Shown: positions 18,875 to 27,566 of the stretch, in pieces | Numbering within the stretch: position 1 is the stretch's first letter | Layout of the letters: each line of letters starts with the position of its first letter | Source of the DNA: Candidatus Avisuccinivibrio pullicola | GTDB lineage: Bacteria; Pseudomonadota; Gammaproteobacteria; Enterobacterales; Succinivibrionaceae | DNA length: 57,677 nt | Direction of reading: 5' to 3' | Assembly (NCBI GenBank): GCA_018713485.1 | Contig: DVOQ01000052.1 | Location: forward strand, 1-57,677 | Program-made: the position numbers and the translations under genes | The notes under the pieces: model-generated | What the model was told of the DNA's origin: nothing | The model's database searches: none | The model's input: only the letters and a program-made list of their open reading frames with translations

Positions 18875-20911
18875 ATGCTGTTTGACGATCCCGCCCTCCT
18901 GAAGCTTAAGGAAAAGTTTGAAAGCGCCAAGGTGCGCAAGGAAGGCATGGTACGCGCCTCCGAGCGCGGGTTTGGCTTTCTGGAAACTCCTGATCGCGAG
19001 TCCTATTTCATTACGCCCGTGCATATGAAAAACCTGCTGCACGGGGACAGAGTCACCTGCGTGATTGAAACCGAGGCTGACGGCAAGACCAAGGCCGTGC
19101 CCGAGACCCTGACGGAAAGCGCGTTAAAGCGCTTTACGGGGAGACTTACTCTCTCCACGGATCATAAGGGCAAAAGACGCCTGAGCGTCGTGCCGGATAC
19201 GCCGACGATTAAGACGGCGATCACGGTCGATGACAAGCGTGCTGACCGGAGCACGGAGTTAAAGAACGGCGACTTTGTCATCTGCAATTTAAAGAAGCAC
19301 GCCTTAAAGGACGGGGCGTTCCGGGCGACCCTCGATGAGTTCGTGTGCCGCGGAGACGATCCGGTGGCACCGTGGACGGTGTCGCTTAGGGATCTCGATC
19401 TGCCACTGACCTGCCCTCAGGCCCCCGCCGATCTCACTTTCCACGGCGATGAGAGCACTTACACCGATCTGACGGCGCTGCCCTTCGTGACCATTGACGC
19501 GGAAAAGACCGAGGATATGGACGACGCGCTGTACCTTGAAAAGGAGGGGGAGAATTTCATTCTCTACGTGGCCATTGCCGATCCGACCTCCTATATTCCA
19601 GAGGACAGTGAATTAGATAAGGAGGCGGCTAAGCGGGCGTTCTCGATTTATCTGCCGGGGCGCAACATCCCCATGCTGCCCCGCGAGCTGTCCGATGATA
19701 TCTGCTCGCTGCGCGAGGGGGAAAAGAGACCTGCGCTGGTGAGTAAGGTGTTCGTGAGCGCGGACGGCGCGATTGACACGGAAAGAACCGAGTTCTGCCT
19801 CGCGCATATCGTCTCCCGCGGCAAGCTCATCTATAACGAGGTGTCGGATTTCCTCGAAAGGGGCAGCAGTGAAAACTTTAAGCCCGACGCGACCATAGCT
19901 GAGGTGCTCAGCCGTCTCGTGGAGTTTACTAAGGCGCGCGATCACTACCGCTGCACCCATGCCGCGCCCTTCCGCAACCGTCCTGACTACGAGTTCGTGC
20001 TCAATGAGGCAGGTGCACTCGATCATATCGAGGTGGAATACCGCCGCATCGCCAATCAGATCGTCGAGGAGTCGATGATCGCGGCCAACCTCGCATGCGG
20101 CGCGATGCTCGCCAGACACTTTAAGGCCGGCGTGTTCAATATCCATAAGGGTTTTGACCTCAAGGAAAGTAAGGAAATCCTGGAGCTGCTGGAGAACGAA
20201 GGCTATACGGGAGCGACGGCCGAATCCATCGCGACGCTGGAAGGCTTTAGCGCAGTGCGCCGCTACGCGGCGGGGCTTGAGTCATCCTACCTTGATAACC
20301 GGATGCGCAGGCTGCAGGAATACTCGCAGATCTCGATTGTGCCGGGCGCGCATTTTGCCTTAGGCGTTGAAAATTACGCGACGTGGACCTCGCCCATCCG
20401 CAAGTACGGGGATATGGTCAATCACCGCCTGTTAAAGGCTCTGGTGCGCCATCCTGAAGTGGCGGGAGCTCCCTCCGGCGTCAAGCTGCCTGATGAAAAC
20501 ACCCTGGCGACCATGAATCTGGCGCGACGCACCAACCGCATGGCCGAAAGGGATGTGCGCGACTGGCTCTACGTGGATTATCTTGAGCCCGAGATCGCAA
20601 AGAAAACCGTGTTTAACGGGGAAGTCTTTGACGTAGTACGCGGGGGACTTCGAGTGATGCTCACCGAGAACGGGGCGATGCTCTTCGTGCCCTTATCGCT
20701 CATCAGCGCGGATAAGACGGCCGCGGAGACATCCAACGCCACGGGAGAGCTGCTCGTGAACGGTCAGTGCGCGCTGCGCTTAGGCGATCCCCTGAAGGTG
20801 CGCGTGGTGGAAGTCAACAAGACCACCCGCTCCCTCGTGGGAGCTCCGGCCGAGAGCGTGGGCGGTCTCATCCTGCCCGATCCGGAAAAGCAGCTGCGCG
20901 AGAGGCACTAG
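18875..20911 (+). CDS. rnb: Exoribonuclease II
   Basis: This processive 3'-5' exoribonuclease of mRNA decay is 678 residues (E. coli RNase II 644). Cold-shock domains occupy about 1-185. The RNB catalytic core follows, with FVTIDAEKTEDMDDALYLEKEG carrying the conserved aspartates, PTSYIPEDSELDKEAAKRAFSIYLPGRNIPMLP, and WTSPIRKYGDMVNHRLLKAL. A C-terminal S1 domain ends the protein. It differs from RNase R in length and in lacking the basic tail. ATG 18875 is used; an out-of-frame ATG four bases upstream shares the ribosome binding site. A terminator follows directly. Confidence 0.93.
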   Translation: MLFDDPALLKLKEKFESAKVRKEGMVRASERGFGFLETPDRESYFITPVHMKNLLHGDRVTCVIETEADGKTKAVPETLTESALKRFTGRLTLSTDHKGKRRLSVVPDTPTIKTAITVDDKRADRSTELKNGDFVICNLKKHALKDGAFRATLDEFVCRGDDPVAPWTVSLRDLDLPLTCPQAPADLTFHGDESTYTDLTALPFVTIDAEKTEDMDDALYLEKEGENFILYVAIADPTSYIPEDSELDKEAAKRAFSIYLPGRNIPMLPRELSDDICSLREGEKRPALVSKVFVSADGAIDTERTEFCLAHIVSRGKLIYNEVSDFLERGSSENFKPDATIAEVLSRLVEFTKARDHYRCTHAAPFRNRPDYEFVLNEAGALDHIEVEYRRIANQIVEESMIAANLACGAMLARHFKAGVFNIHKGFDLKESKEILELLENEGYTGATAESIATLEGFSAVRRYAAGLESSYLDNRMRRLQEYSQISIVPGAHFALGVENYATWTSPIRKYGDMVNHRLLKALVRHPEVAGAPSGVKLPDENTLATMNLARRTNRMAERDVRDWLYVDYLEPEIAKKTVFNGEVFDVVRGGLRVMLTENGAMLFVPLSLISADKTAAETSNATGELLVNGQCALRLGDPLKVRVVEVNKTTRSLVGAPAESVGGLILPDPEKQLRERH

Positions 20912-20938
20912 AAAAGGAGGGGGCAACCCCTCTTTTTT
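20912..20938 (+). terminator. Intrinsic terminator of rnb
   Basis: GAGGGG-GCAA-CCCCTC closed by a GCAA tetraloop and followed by TTTTTT, directly after the rnb stop and 21 bases before menA. It separates rnb from menA or attenuates readthrough. Confidence 0.8.
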
Positions 20939-20958
20939 CAGAGGATTAAGGAAACGAC

Positions 20959-21900
20959 ATGTTAAAAGACTGGTTATCGGAAGCCCGTCCCCGCACCCTG
21001 CTCTTAGGCGGCAGCAACTGCGCGGCAGGCTGCGCGCTCGGCTTTTACTACGGGGCGTTCAATCTCTATACCCTGACGATGGCGGTGCTCATCGTGCTTA
21101 CGGGCGTGTTTTTGCAGATCCTCTCCAATTTCGCCAATGACTACGGCGATGCCTTCCGCGGGGCGGACCGGGATACGCGCCTAGGTCCCATACGCGCCGT
21201 GATGGAAGGGGGGATCACCTTAAACGATCTGCGCCGCGGCATGGCCATCGTCGTCCTGCTGGCGACGCTTACGGGAGGACTTTCCGTCAGCATGGCCTTT
21301 TACGGCAATCTGGACGCCATCGCGGTGTTTTTATTCCTCGGGGTGGTTTCGATCGTGGCGGCGCTGCTCTATACCATGGGCGTAGCCTATGGCTACCGTG
21401 GCCTTGGCGACGTGGCGGTATTCCTCTTCTTCGGGCTGCTCGCGGTGATGGGACCGCAGCTCATGCTCACCTCGGCCGCGGGCGGGGGTGTAGAGCTCTA
21501 TCCGGACGCGGTGGCCTTAGGCGTGAGCGTGGGCACCTCCTCTGTGATGGTGCTGCACGTGGCGAATATGCGCGATATCGCGGAAGACCGCCTAAGCGGG
21601 AAGCATACCATTGCCTCACGCCTTGGGGCCCGTCTCTCCTCCATCTACCATGCGGTGCTGTTCGCGGTGACGGTACTCGCCTCCTTTGCCGCCTGCTTTA
21701 TGTCACATAAGGGCTGGGAAATAGCCATTCTGGCCGTGGCCTTAATGCCACTCATGGCCTCGATGCTGCGCGTGGTGAAAAACGCCTCTGACGCCCGCCT
21801 TATCGGGGCGGAGCTTAAGTTCACGGTGATGGGCTGCGCGCTGCACAATATCGGATGGATGGTGGTGCTCATCATCGACTTCTGGTATTACTTCACCTAA
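20959..21900 (+). CDS. menA: 1,4-dihydroxy-2-naphthoate polyprenyltransferase
   Basis: MenA attaches the polyprenyl chain to DHNA at the inner membrane, the penultimate step of menaquinone synthesis. The 313-residue UbiA-family protein has about eight membrane helices. The two Asp-rich prenyl-diphosphate motifs are visible: NFANDYGDAFRGAD near residue 55 and NMRDIAEDRLSGKHT near 200. Menaquinone fits anaerobic respiration such as fumarate reduction. No other men gene is in the window. It is convergent with fabV, with a shared terminator between. Confidence 0.93.
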   Translation: MLKDWLSEARPRTLLLGGSNCAAGCALGFYYGAFNLYTLTMAVLIVLTGVFLQILSNFANDYGDAFRGADRDTRLGPIRAVMEGGITLNDLRRGMAIVVLLATLTGGLSVSMAFYGNLDAIAVFLFLGVVSIVAALLYTMGVAYGYRGLGDVAVFLFFGLLAVMGPQLMLTSAAGGGVELYPDAVALGVSVGTSSVMVLHVANMRDIAEDRLSGKHTIASRLGARLSSIYHAVLFAVTVLASFAACFMSHKGWEIAILAVALMPLMASMLRVVKNASDARLIGAELKFTVMGCALHNIGWMVVLIIDFWYYFT

Positions 21901-21909
21901 AGCCACTCC

Positions 21910-21944
21910 CATGAAAAAGGCGGCCTGATGCCGCCTTTTTCATG
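21910..21944. terminator. Bidirectional terminator between menA and fabV
   Basis: CATGAAAAAGGCGGC-CTGAT-GCCGCCTTTTTCATG is a perfect 15-pair hairpin with A and T runs on both flanks, placed between the convergent menA and fabV stops. Confidence 0.9.
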
Positions 21945-21966
21945 TCTGAGGCAAGTGCCTGAGCGC

Positions 21967-23166
21967 TTAACCTACGAGGTTCTCGCAGTCAAAATCCGCG
22001 ACGGGGCTTACGTCGGCGGCATAGTCCACGCCGTCCATCTCAAAGCCGAAGAGCTGCAGGAACTGATGCTTGTAATCGGCGTAGTCGGTGAGTTCCTTAA
22101 GATTTTCGGTGGTAACGGTGGGCCAGATCTCCTTGCACGCGCCCTGGCAGGCATCGCTTAATTCCCATGTATCCATGCGCACGCGGCCCTCGGCGTCTAA
22201 CTCAGTCTTATCGCCGTAAAGGGAGGTCTTAAACATGCGGTAGATGTGGGCGATCACCGACTCGTAGGTGCCTAACTTACGCATCACCTTAAAGCAGATG
22301 GAGATGTACAGCGGCATCACGGGAATGGCCGAGGAAGCCTGGGTGACCACGGACTTCAGGACGGCGACGCGGGCGTCACCCTTAATGTCGGCTAAGAGCG
22401 TACGGTTGGCCTTAGCGGCACGGTCTAAATCCTCCTTGGCCTTGCCTAAGGAGCCGTGCCAGTAAATGGGCCACGTGATCTCGGTGCCGATATAGCTGTA
22501 GGCGACGGTCTTGCAGCCCTCGGCTAAAACGCCGGCCTCATGCAGGGCCTTAATCCACAGCTCCCAGTCCTGACCGCCCATGACCTTGACGGTGTTCTCC
22601 ACCTCTTCGGGGGTGGCGGGATCGATGGAGGCCTCGATAATGGTGTCCTTATTGGTGTCGATGGCGGTGGAGGTATAGACCTGACCGATAGGCTTTAAGG
22701 AGGAGCGCACCACCTCGCCCGTCTCCGGCATCTTGCGCACGGGAGCAGCTAAAGAGTACACCACCATGTCCACCTGACCTAAATCCGCCTTGATGATGTC
22801 AATGACCTTGTCACGGGTAGCGTCGGCGAAAGCGTCGGCGTTGACGTTCTTCACGTAGAGGCCTTCGGCTTTGGCAAACTCGGTGAAAGCGGCGGTGTTA
22901 TACCAGCCGGCACTGCCGGGGCGCTTTTCGGTACCGGGCTTTTCAAAGAACACGCCGATGGTGGCCGCGCCGCTGCCAAAGGCAGCGGAGATACGCGAGG
23001 CAAGGCCGTAACCGGTGGAGGCACCGATGACTAAGACCTTTTTGGGGCCGTTCTCGACCCTGCCCTGAGCCTTAACGTATTCAATCTGCTCACGCACGTT
23101 GGCCCTGCAGCCGGTGGGATGGGTAGTGACGCAGATAAAGCCGCGCACCTTGGGTTCAATGACCAT
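21967..23166 (-). CDS. fabV: FabV-type enoyl-ACP/CoA reductase
   Basis: FabV performs the last reduction of each fatty-acid elongation cycle using NADH and is typically insensitive to triclosan. The 399-residue length is exactly that of the family. The N-terminal [19 protein letters not shown] and the Rossmann motif [16 protein letters not shown] (about 43-58) are visible. The Y-x8-K active site is in [17 protein letters not shown] near residue 235-244, and SLAAPVRK near 140. It stands alone, with its own promoter upstream. Confidence 0.96.
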   Translation of the reverse strand: MVIEPKVRGFICVTTHPTGCRANVREQIEYVKAQGRVENGPKKVLVIGASTGYGLASRISAAFGSGAATIGVFFEKPGTEKRPGSAGWYNTAAFTEFAKAEGLYVKNVNADAFADATRDKVIDIIKADLGQVDMVVYSLAAPVRKMPETGEVVRSSLKPIGQVYTSTAIDTNKDTIIEASIDPATPEEVENTVKVMGGQDWELWIKALHEAGVLAEGCKTVAYSYIGTEITWPIYWHGSLGKAKEDLDRAAKANRTLLADIKGDARVAVLKSVVTQASSAIPVMPLYISICFKVMRKLGTYESVIAHIYRMFKTSLYGDKTELDAEGRVRMDTWELSDACQGACKEIWPTVTTENLKELTDYADYKHQFLQLFGFEMDGVDYAADVSPVADFDCENLVG

Positions 23167-23219
23167 CTAATCCGTCTCCTTAATTAAGCGGCCCCGGGCC
23201 GCGTTAGACATAATGTTCT

Positions 23220-23225
23220 ATTATA
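23220..23225 (-). promoter_or_regulatory. -10 box of the fabV promoter
   Basis: A minus-strand TATAAT 53 bases upstream of the fabV start; the -35 is weak. A GCGGCCC/GGGCCGC hairpin lies in the leader between it and the start codon (about 23189-23203). Confidence 0.5.
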
Positions 23226-23312
23226 GCGCTTAATCAAGCTGCAAAGCCCTGACTTAACGGAACAGCGCTATATGAGCATGATCATACGGGGGGAACCTGC
23301 AGAATTCTGCCT

Positions 23313-23522
23313 GTGCTATATTTCGGAAAACGGAAGACAGTACCTGAAAAAAAGACTGTATTAACAGTCACAGTCTCCGTCATAGGTCATGATCCTGCTA
23401 TGCAGCTTAGTGAGGATGAACAGCCCCCCTTCCTCATCATTAAAGACAGTTTAGGCATACGGAATTATCCCCAGAGAGCCTCTGTATGCGATCTACATCA
23501 GGCATATTATTTAGATGAATAA
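23313..23522 (+). other. Doubtful short ORF in the fabV-dacB spacer
   Basis: The 435-base spacer contains a 69-codon frame from a GTG without a visible ribosome binding site. A second frame from ATG 23272 reads 30 codons (MSMIIRGEPAEFCLCYISEN) into the same DNA. Neither resembles a family I know. This may be the decayed remnant of one gene interrupted by frameshifts. The rest of the spacer holds the fabV and dacB promoters only. Confidence 0.2.
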
Positions 23523-23551
23523 ACTAAATAGCCCGCATTACCAAAAAGGCT

Positions 23552-23557
23552 TATAAT
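23552..23557 (+). promoter_or_regulatory. -10 box upstream of dacB
   Basis: TATAAT located 44 bases before the dacB ATG; no convincing -35 at the normal distance. Confidence 0.4.
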
Positions 23558-23601
23558 GGCACCCTGACACCGCGCAACGACATTGTTTTACTATAGCTGC
23601 T

Positions 23602-25104
23602 ATGAAGTCACGCATTACCTTAAAACATCTTTTCACCGCCCTGCTCGCGGCAGGGATGATCACCGTATGCTCACCCGCTCTGGCGATTAAGGCCAGCTCC
23701 GAACCCTTAGAGGGGGCGCATATCGGGGTCGCCTATATGCTTCCCGGTACCGGGGAAGTGTACGGGACACGGATGGATGAATATTTCCATCCGGCCTCGA
23801 CACAGAAGATAGTGACGGCCCTCGCGGCCATGCTCTATTTAGGGCCTGACTACACCTTAAACACGACCTTAAGCGTGACCTCGCCTGCGGTAACGGACGG
23901 CAGGCTTAACGTGACGGAAGACGGGACCCTAAACGCCAACGTGGTGGTTCACTTTACAGGCGATCCCTCGTTTACGGCGGCGGCGTACACGCGGCTGTTA
24001 AAGACCCTGAGCACGCACGGGGTCAAAAAGATTAACGGCAAGGTGCTCCTTGACGTGAGCCGCTTCGGGGGACCTGACCGCGCCAACGGCTGGTCGTGGA
24101 ACGATATCCCGGTATGCTTTACGGTGCCGGCCACGCCCATCGTGATTAACCGCAACTGCGCTTACGCGGAGCTTACGCATCACGGGGTGGGAACGGTGAG
24201 CGAGCCTCTCATCTCCTCGCGGGTGCCCATCTCCATCACCTCGGACGCGGTGGCCGTGGCTAACCGCGATTACGGAGGTGACTGCGAGCTGCAGACGCTT
24301 CTGTATATCGACAACCGCTATCACGTGACGGGCTGCGTGCCGGCGGAAAACAAGGGCCGGCCGTGGCCTTTATCGCTGTCGGTGTCCGACTCCGAGCGCT
24401 GGGGCGTGGACTGGACGGAACAGCTTTTAGAGGATCTGAAGCTTAAGCATAACGGGGTGGCGGTGATCCATCAGGGGCTTAACGATCTGACCGAAATCGC
24501 GGTGATCAAAAGTGAGCCTTTAAAGGAACTCATCACCTATATGCTGTACCGGTCAAATAATCTCTACGCGGACGCCATCGCCAAGAATATCGCGGCGGAG
24601 TATTACGCGGTGCCGGCGACCTACGCGCGGGCGGCACGGGCGATGCGGGCCATCCTCAACCGCTATGCCGATCTCGATCTCGGGAACGCCTATATCGTGG
24701 ACGGCTCGGGACTGTCGCCGCACAATCTCATTACGCCGCGGCAGCTTTTAACGCTGCTGTCCTATATCGCCGCGCACGATAAGGAATTAGGGCTCCTTGA
24801 ATGCTTCCCCGTGTCCGGGGAGAGCGGGACGCTGCACTGGAGAGGCTCGACGGTCAATGCGCCCTTAAAGCATAACGTCATAGCCAAGACGGGAACGCTG
24901 CAGAATATTTCCAATCTGGCGGGTTTCGTGAGAACGGATAACTGGAAACTCGCTCCCTTCGTCATGTTTACCAATGCCATTACCTATCCTGAGAGAACGC
25001 GCGATTTAGTGCGCTTTCACCGCATCGCCTCGCCGCATTACGCCTACGAGCGCTATGTGCTCGAAAATATCTATGCGCGCCGGGTAATGGGCAGGGATTT
25101 TTAG
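23602..25104 (+). CDS. dacB: D-alanyl-D-alanine carboxypeptidase/endopeptidase (PBP4 type)
   Basis: This periplasmic peptidoglycan DD-peptidase trims and cleaves cross-links. A signal peptide spans residues 1-28 with cleavage likely after ALA. The three penicillin-binding motifs are present: S66-T-Q-K (HPASTQKIVTALAAMLYL), SNN (YRSNNLYADAIAKNI) and KTGTL near the C-terminus. The large insertion domain between motifs 1 and 2 marks the class C low-molecular-weight PBP family; length 500 (E. coli 477). It is followed 51 bases later by alaA. Confidence 0.94.
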   Translation: MKSRITLKHLFTALLAAGMITVCSPALAIKASSEPLEGAHIGVAYMLPGTGEVYGTRMDEYFHPASTQKIVTALAAMLYLGPDYTLNTTLSVTSPAVTDGRLNVTEDGTLNANVVVHFTGDPSFTAAAYTRLLKTLSTHGVKKINGKVLLDVSRFGGPDRANGWSWNDIPVCFTVPATPIVINRNCAYAELTHHGVGTVSEPLISSRVPISITSDAVAVANRDYGGDCELQTLLYIDNRYHVTGCVPAENKGRPWPLSLSVSDSERWGVDWTEQLLEDLKLKHNGVAVIHQGLNDLTEIAVIKSEPLKELITYMLYRSNNLYADAIAKNIAAEYYAVPATYARAARAMRAILNRYADLDLGNAYIVDGSGLSPHNLITPRQLLTLLSYIAAHDKELGLLECFPVSGESGTLHWRGSTVNAPLKHNVIAKTGTLQNISNLAGFVRTDNWKLAPFVMFTNAITYPERTRDLVRFHRIASPHYAYERYVLENIYARRVMGRDF

Positions 25105-25155
25105 CATACAATGAACCTTACCCCCGCGCCGGGGGTTAAAGAGAAAGGCACTAGC

Positions 25156-26370
25156 ATGAAAAAGATTGAAAAGTCACACAAGCTCGATAACGTGTGCTAT
25201 GACATCCGCGGGCGCATTCATCAGGAAGCGCTTCGGATGGAAGAGGAAGGCGTCCGCATCTTAAAGCTCAATATCGGCAACCTCGCCGCCTTCGGTTTTG
25301 AGGCTCCGGAGGAAGTGGTGCGCGACGTGGTGCGCAATCTGCCCAATTCCCAGGGCTACTGCGAGTCCAACGGCATTTTCCCGGCCCGCAAGGCCATCGC
25401 GCAGTACTATCAGCAGAAGGGACTGAAGCACGTGGACGCCGATGACGTGTATATCGGCAATGGTGTGTCCGAGCTTATCACCATGTCCTTAAATGCCCTC
25501 TTAAATAACGGCGACGAGATCCTGGTGCCGGCCCCTGACTATCCCTTATGGACGGCGGGCGTGTCGCTCGCAGGCGGCAGACCGGTGCACTATATCTGCG
25601 ATGAGGAGAGCGACTGGTTCCCCGATTTAGAGGATATTAAGAAGAAGATCACCCCGCGCACGCGCGGCATCGTCATCATCAATCCCAACAATCCGACGGG
25701 AGCGGTGTACAGCACCGAGTTCCTGCAGGATTTAATCGAGATTGCCCGTGAGCACGATCTCATCATCTTCTCGGACGAGATCTACGACAAGATCCTCTAC
25801 GATGACGTGGCGCACCGTTCCATCTGCACGCTGTGCGACGATCTGACCATCATTACCTACAACGGACTGTCCAAGGTGTACCGCGCCTGCGGCTTCCGTC
25901 AGGGCTGGATGCTCATCACGGGACCGAAGGCCAGGGCGCAGGGCTATATCGACGGGATCAGGATGATGATGGCGATGCGCTTATGCGCGAACGTGCCGCT
26001 GCAGCACGCCATTCAGACGGCATTAGGCGGGTATCAGTCCATCAATGAGCTCATCGTGCCGGGCGGCCGTTTACGCACGCAGCGCGACGCGATGTACGAA
26101 AGGCTGAACGCGATCCCCGGCATAAGCGTCAGGAAGCCGCACGGGGCGCTCTACATGTTCCCGAAGATCGACGCGGCGAAATTCAATATCCGCGACGATC
26201 AGAAGTTCGCGCTCGATCTGCTGCGTCAGGAAAAGCTGCTCATCGTGCAGGGAACGGGCTTTAACTGGCCGGCCCCCGATCACTTCCGCATCGTGTTCCT
26301 GCCCACCACGGATATGCTCAATGACGCCTGTGACCGTTTAGAGCATTTCCTCAAATCCTATCATCAGTAA
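25156..26370 (+). CDS. alaA: Glutamate-pyruvate aminotransferase
   Basis: AlaA (YfbQ) is a PLP-dependent aminotransferase making alanine from pyruvate and glutamate. The 404-residue protein aligns with E. coli AlaA throughout: IEKSHKLDNVCYDIRGRI, LKLNIGNLAAFGFEAPEEV, VPAPDYPLWTAGVSLAGG, INPNNPTGAVYS and the PLP-lysine segment YNGLSKVYRACGFRQGW. The frame opens 15 codons earlier, but MKKIEKSHK matches the family and follows an AAAGG. yfbR comes next, recalling the alaA(yfbQ)-yfbR order in E. coli. Confidence 0.95.
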   Translation: MKKIEKSHKLDNVCYDIRGRIHQEALRMEEEGVRILKLNIGNLAAFGFEAPEEVVRDVVRNLPNSQGYCESNGIFPARKAIAQYYQQKGLKHVDADDVYIGNGVSELITMSLNALLNNGDEILVPAPDYPLWTAGVSLAGGRPVHYICDEESDWFPDLEDIKKKITPRTRGIVIINPNNPTGAVYSTEFLQDLIEIAREHDLIIFSDEIYDKILYDDVAHRSICTLCDDLTIITYNGLSKVYRACGFRQGWMLITGPKARAQGYIDGIRMMMAMRLCANVPLQHAIQTALGGYQSINELIVPGGRLRTQRDAMYERLNAIPGISVRKPHGALYMFPKIDAAKFNIRDDQKFALDLLRQEKLLIVQGTGFNWPAPDHFRIVFLPTTDMLNDACDRLEHFLKSYHQ

Positions 26371-26427
26371 AGCTGAAAAGGGGGCGGCGCAAGCCGCCTC
26401 CTTAGTTCCGGTTCATAGGGAGTGAGC

Positions 26428-27048
26428 GTGGAAAAACGTCCCTCGACCTTCATGGCGTGGATCGTGCGCATGCCGCTTATCAAGCGCTGGGCGCTGATGC
26501 ACTGCTTTAAAAAGGAAAACGTGTCCGAACACTGCCATCAGACGGCGGTGATCGCGCATCTGCTGGCGGTTATAAGCAATAAGTTCTTCGAAGGTCAGGT
26601 GGATGCCGATCGCGTGGCGGTGACGGCGCTCTATCACGAGATCTCGGAAACCAAGCTGCAGGATCTCAACTCCAAGACCAAATACCTCAATCCCGAGTTC
26701 ACGCGGCAGTACAAACGCCTTGAGCATATGGCGGAGGAGGAATGCCTTATGACGCTGCCTGAAGAGCTCAGGGAAGAGTTCAGGGCGCTCGTCATTCAGG
26801 AGGCGGTGCCGGAGGAGTGCCGTAAAATCGTCAAGGCGGCCGATACGCTCGCGGCCTACATCAAGGCACGCGACGAGCTCCGGTTTAACAACGCCGAGTT
26901 CGTAAAGGTCAGGGAAAGCTTTGAGCCGAAGCTTAAGCAGCTCAGTGAGGAGCTGCCCGAAGTGCGGTATTTCATGGAGGTGTTCCTTGAAAGCTGCACG
27001 GTGACGGTGGATGAGCTTACGGGCGTGGACAGCAGGGACAGAGCCTGA
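26428..27048 (+). CDS. yfbR: YfbR-like HD-domain 5'-deoxynucleotidase with HD changed to HE
   Basis: E. coli YfbR hydrolyses deoxynucleoside 5'-monophosphates using a divalent metal held by an HD motif. This protein aligns end to end, with IKRWALMHCFKKENVSEHCHQ, KAADTLAAYIKARDEL and FMEVFLESC. However, the metal-binding His-Asp reads His70-Glu71 (ALYHEISETKLQDL), and the GDLPTPVKY loop is QDLNSKTKY. Activity may be altered or lost. GTG 26428 is favoured by its five-base spacing from AGGGAG; GTG 26422 is too close. It follows alaA, and the DUF4357 gene starts 3 bases after its stop. Confidence 0.85.
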   Translation: MEKRPSTFMAWIVRMPLIKRWALMHCFKKENVSEHCHQTAVIAHLLAVISNKFFEGQVDADRVAVTALYHEISETKLQDLNSKTKYLNPEFTRQYKRLEHMAEEECLMTLPEELREEFRALVIQEAVPEECRKIVKAADTLAAYIKARDELRFNNAEFVKVRESFEPKLKQLSEELPEVRYFMEVFLESCTVTVDELTGVDSRDRA

Positions 27049-27051
27049 GAC

Positions 27052-27546
27052 ATGGAGAAAGAGAGCGCCAGAAGCGCGGCGCGCTTTATTGTCGACGGGA
27101 ACGGGGAAAGGACGCACGTCATTTTACCCATCGCCGTCTATGAGGGCCTCATGGCGCTCAAAGAGGCTTTAAAGGGCAGCGGTGGGACGGGGGAAAACTC
27201 CCTTTTCTATCTGAAAAAAGGGGCGCTGACGGCGACGGGGTACCCTGACGGTCTGAAGACGCGGCCCTGTTTCGTGCTCGCTAAGGACTCCGAAATCAGC
27301 CTCGCGGCGGCGCCGTCGCTGTACGCGAACGTGGCGGCAAAGCGCGCGGATCTGATCTCCTCGGGCGTGCTTATTTTAAATTCAGCGCATACCTGTTACA
27401 ATCTCACGTCTGACATCAAGCTCCCCTCCCCGAGTTTCGCAGCGGCCCTGGTCGTGGGCCAGGTCGTGAACGGGCTTAAACTGTGGAAAAACCGTGAGGG
27501 CTTTTCCTTAAAGGATCTCGGGTTCGGAACAGGGCGGGGCAGATAA
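27052..27546 (+). CDS. DUF4357-domain protein
   Basis: Function unknown. The 164-residue protein has a short N-terminal part (FIVDGNGERTHVILPIAVYEGL) resembling the edge of a prevent-host-death or RelB-like fold. The C-terminal half matches the DUF4357 pattern: FVLAKDSEISLAAAPSL, KRADLISSGVL, then LPSPSFAAALVVGQVVNGLKLWKN. DUF4357 often occurs with restriction or GIY-YIG proteins; here it sits 3 bases after yfbR and 20 before an rRNA methyltransferase, in a likely operon. The domain call rests on remembered motif spacing. Confidence 0.65.
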   Translation: MEKESARSAARFIVDGNGERTHVILPIAVYEGLMALKEALKGSGGTGENSLFYLKKGALTATGYPDGLKTRPCFVLAKDSEISLAAAPSLYANVAAKRADLISSGVLILNSAHTCYNLTSDIKLPSPSFAAALVVGQVVNGLKLWKNREGFSLKDLGFGTGRGR

Positions 27547-27566
27547 CCGAGAGGAATGAAGAGCAT

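Noticed and set aside
26413..27117. Leftward 234-codon frame opposite yfbR
   Set aside because: Antisense shadow of a gene with clear family homology; composition typical of reverse-strand readings.
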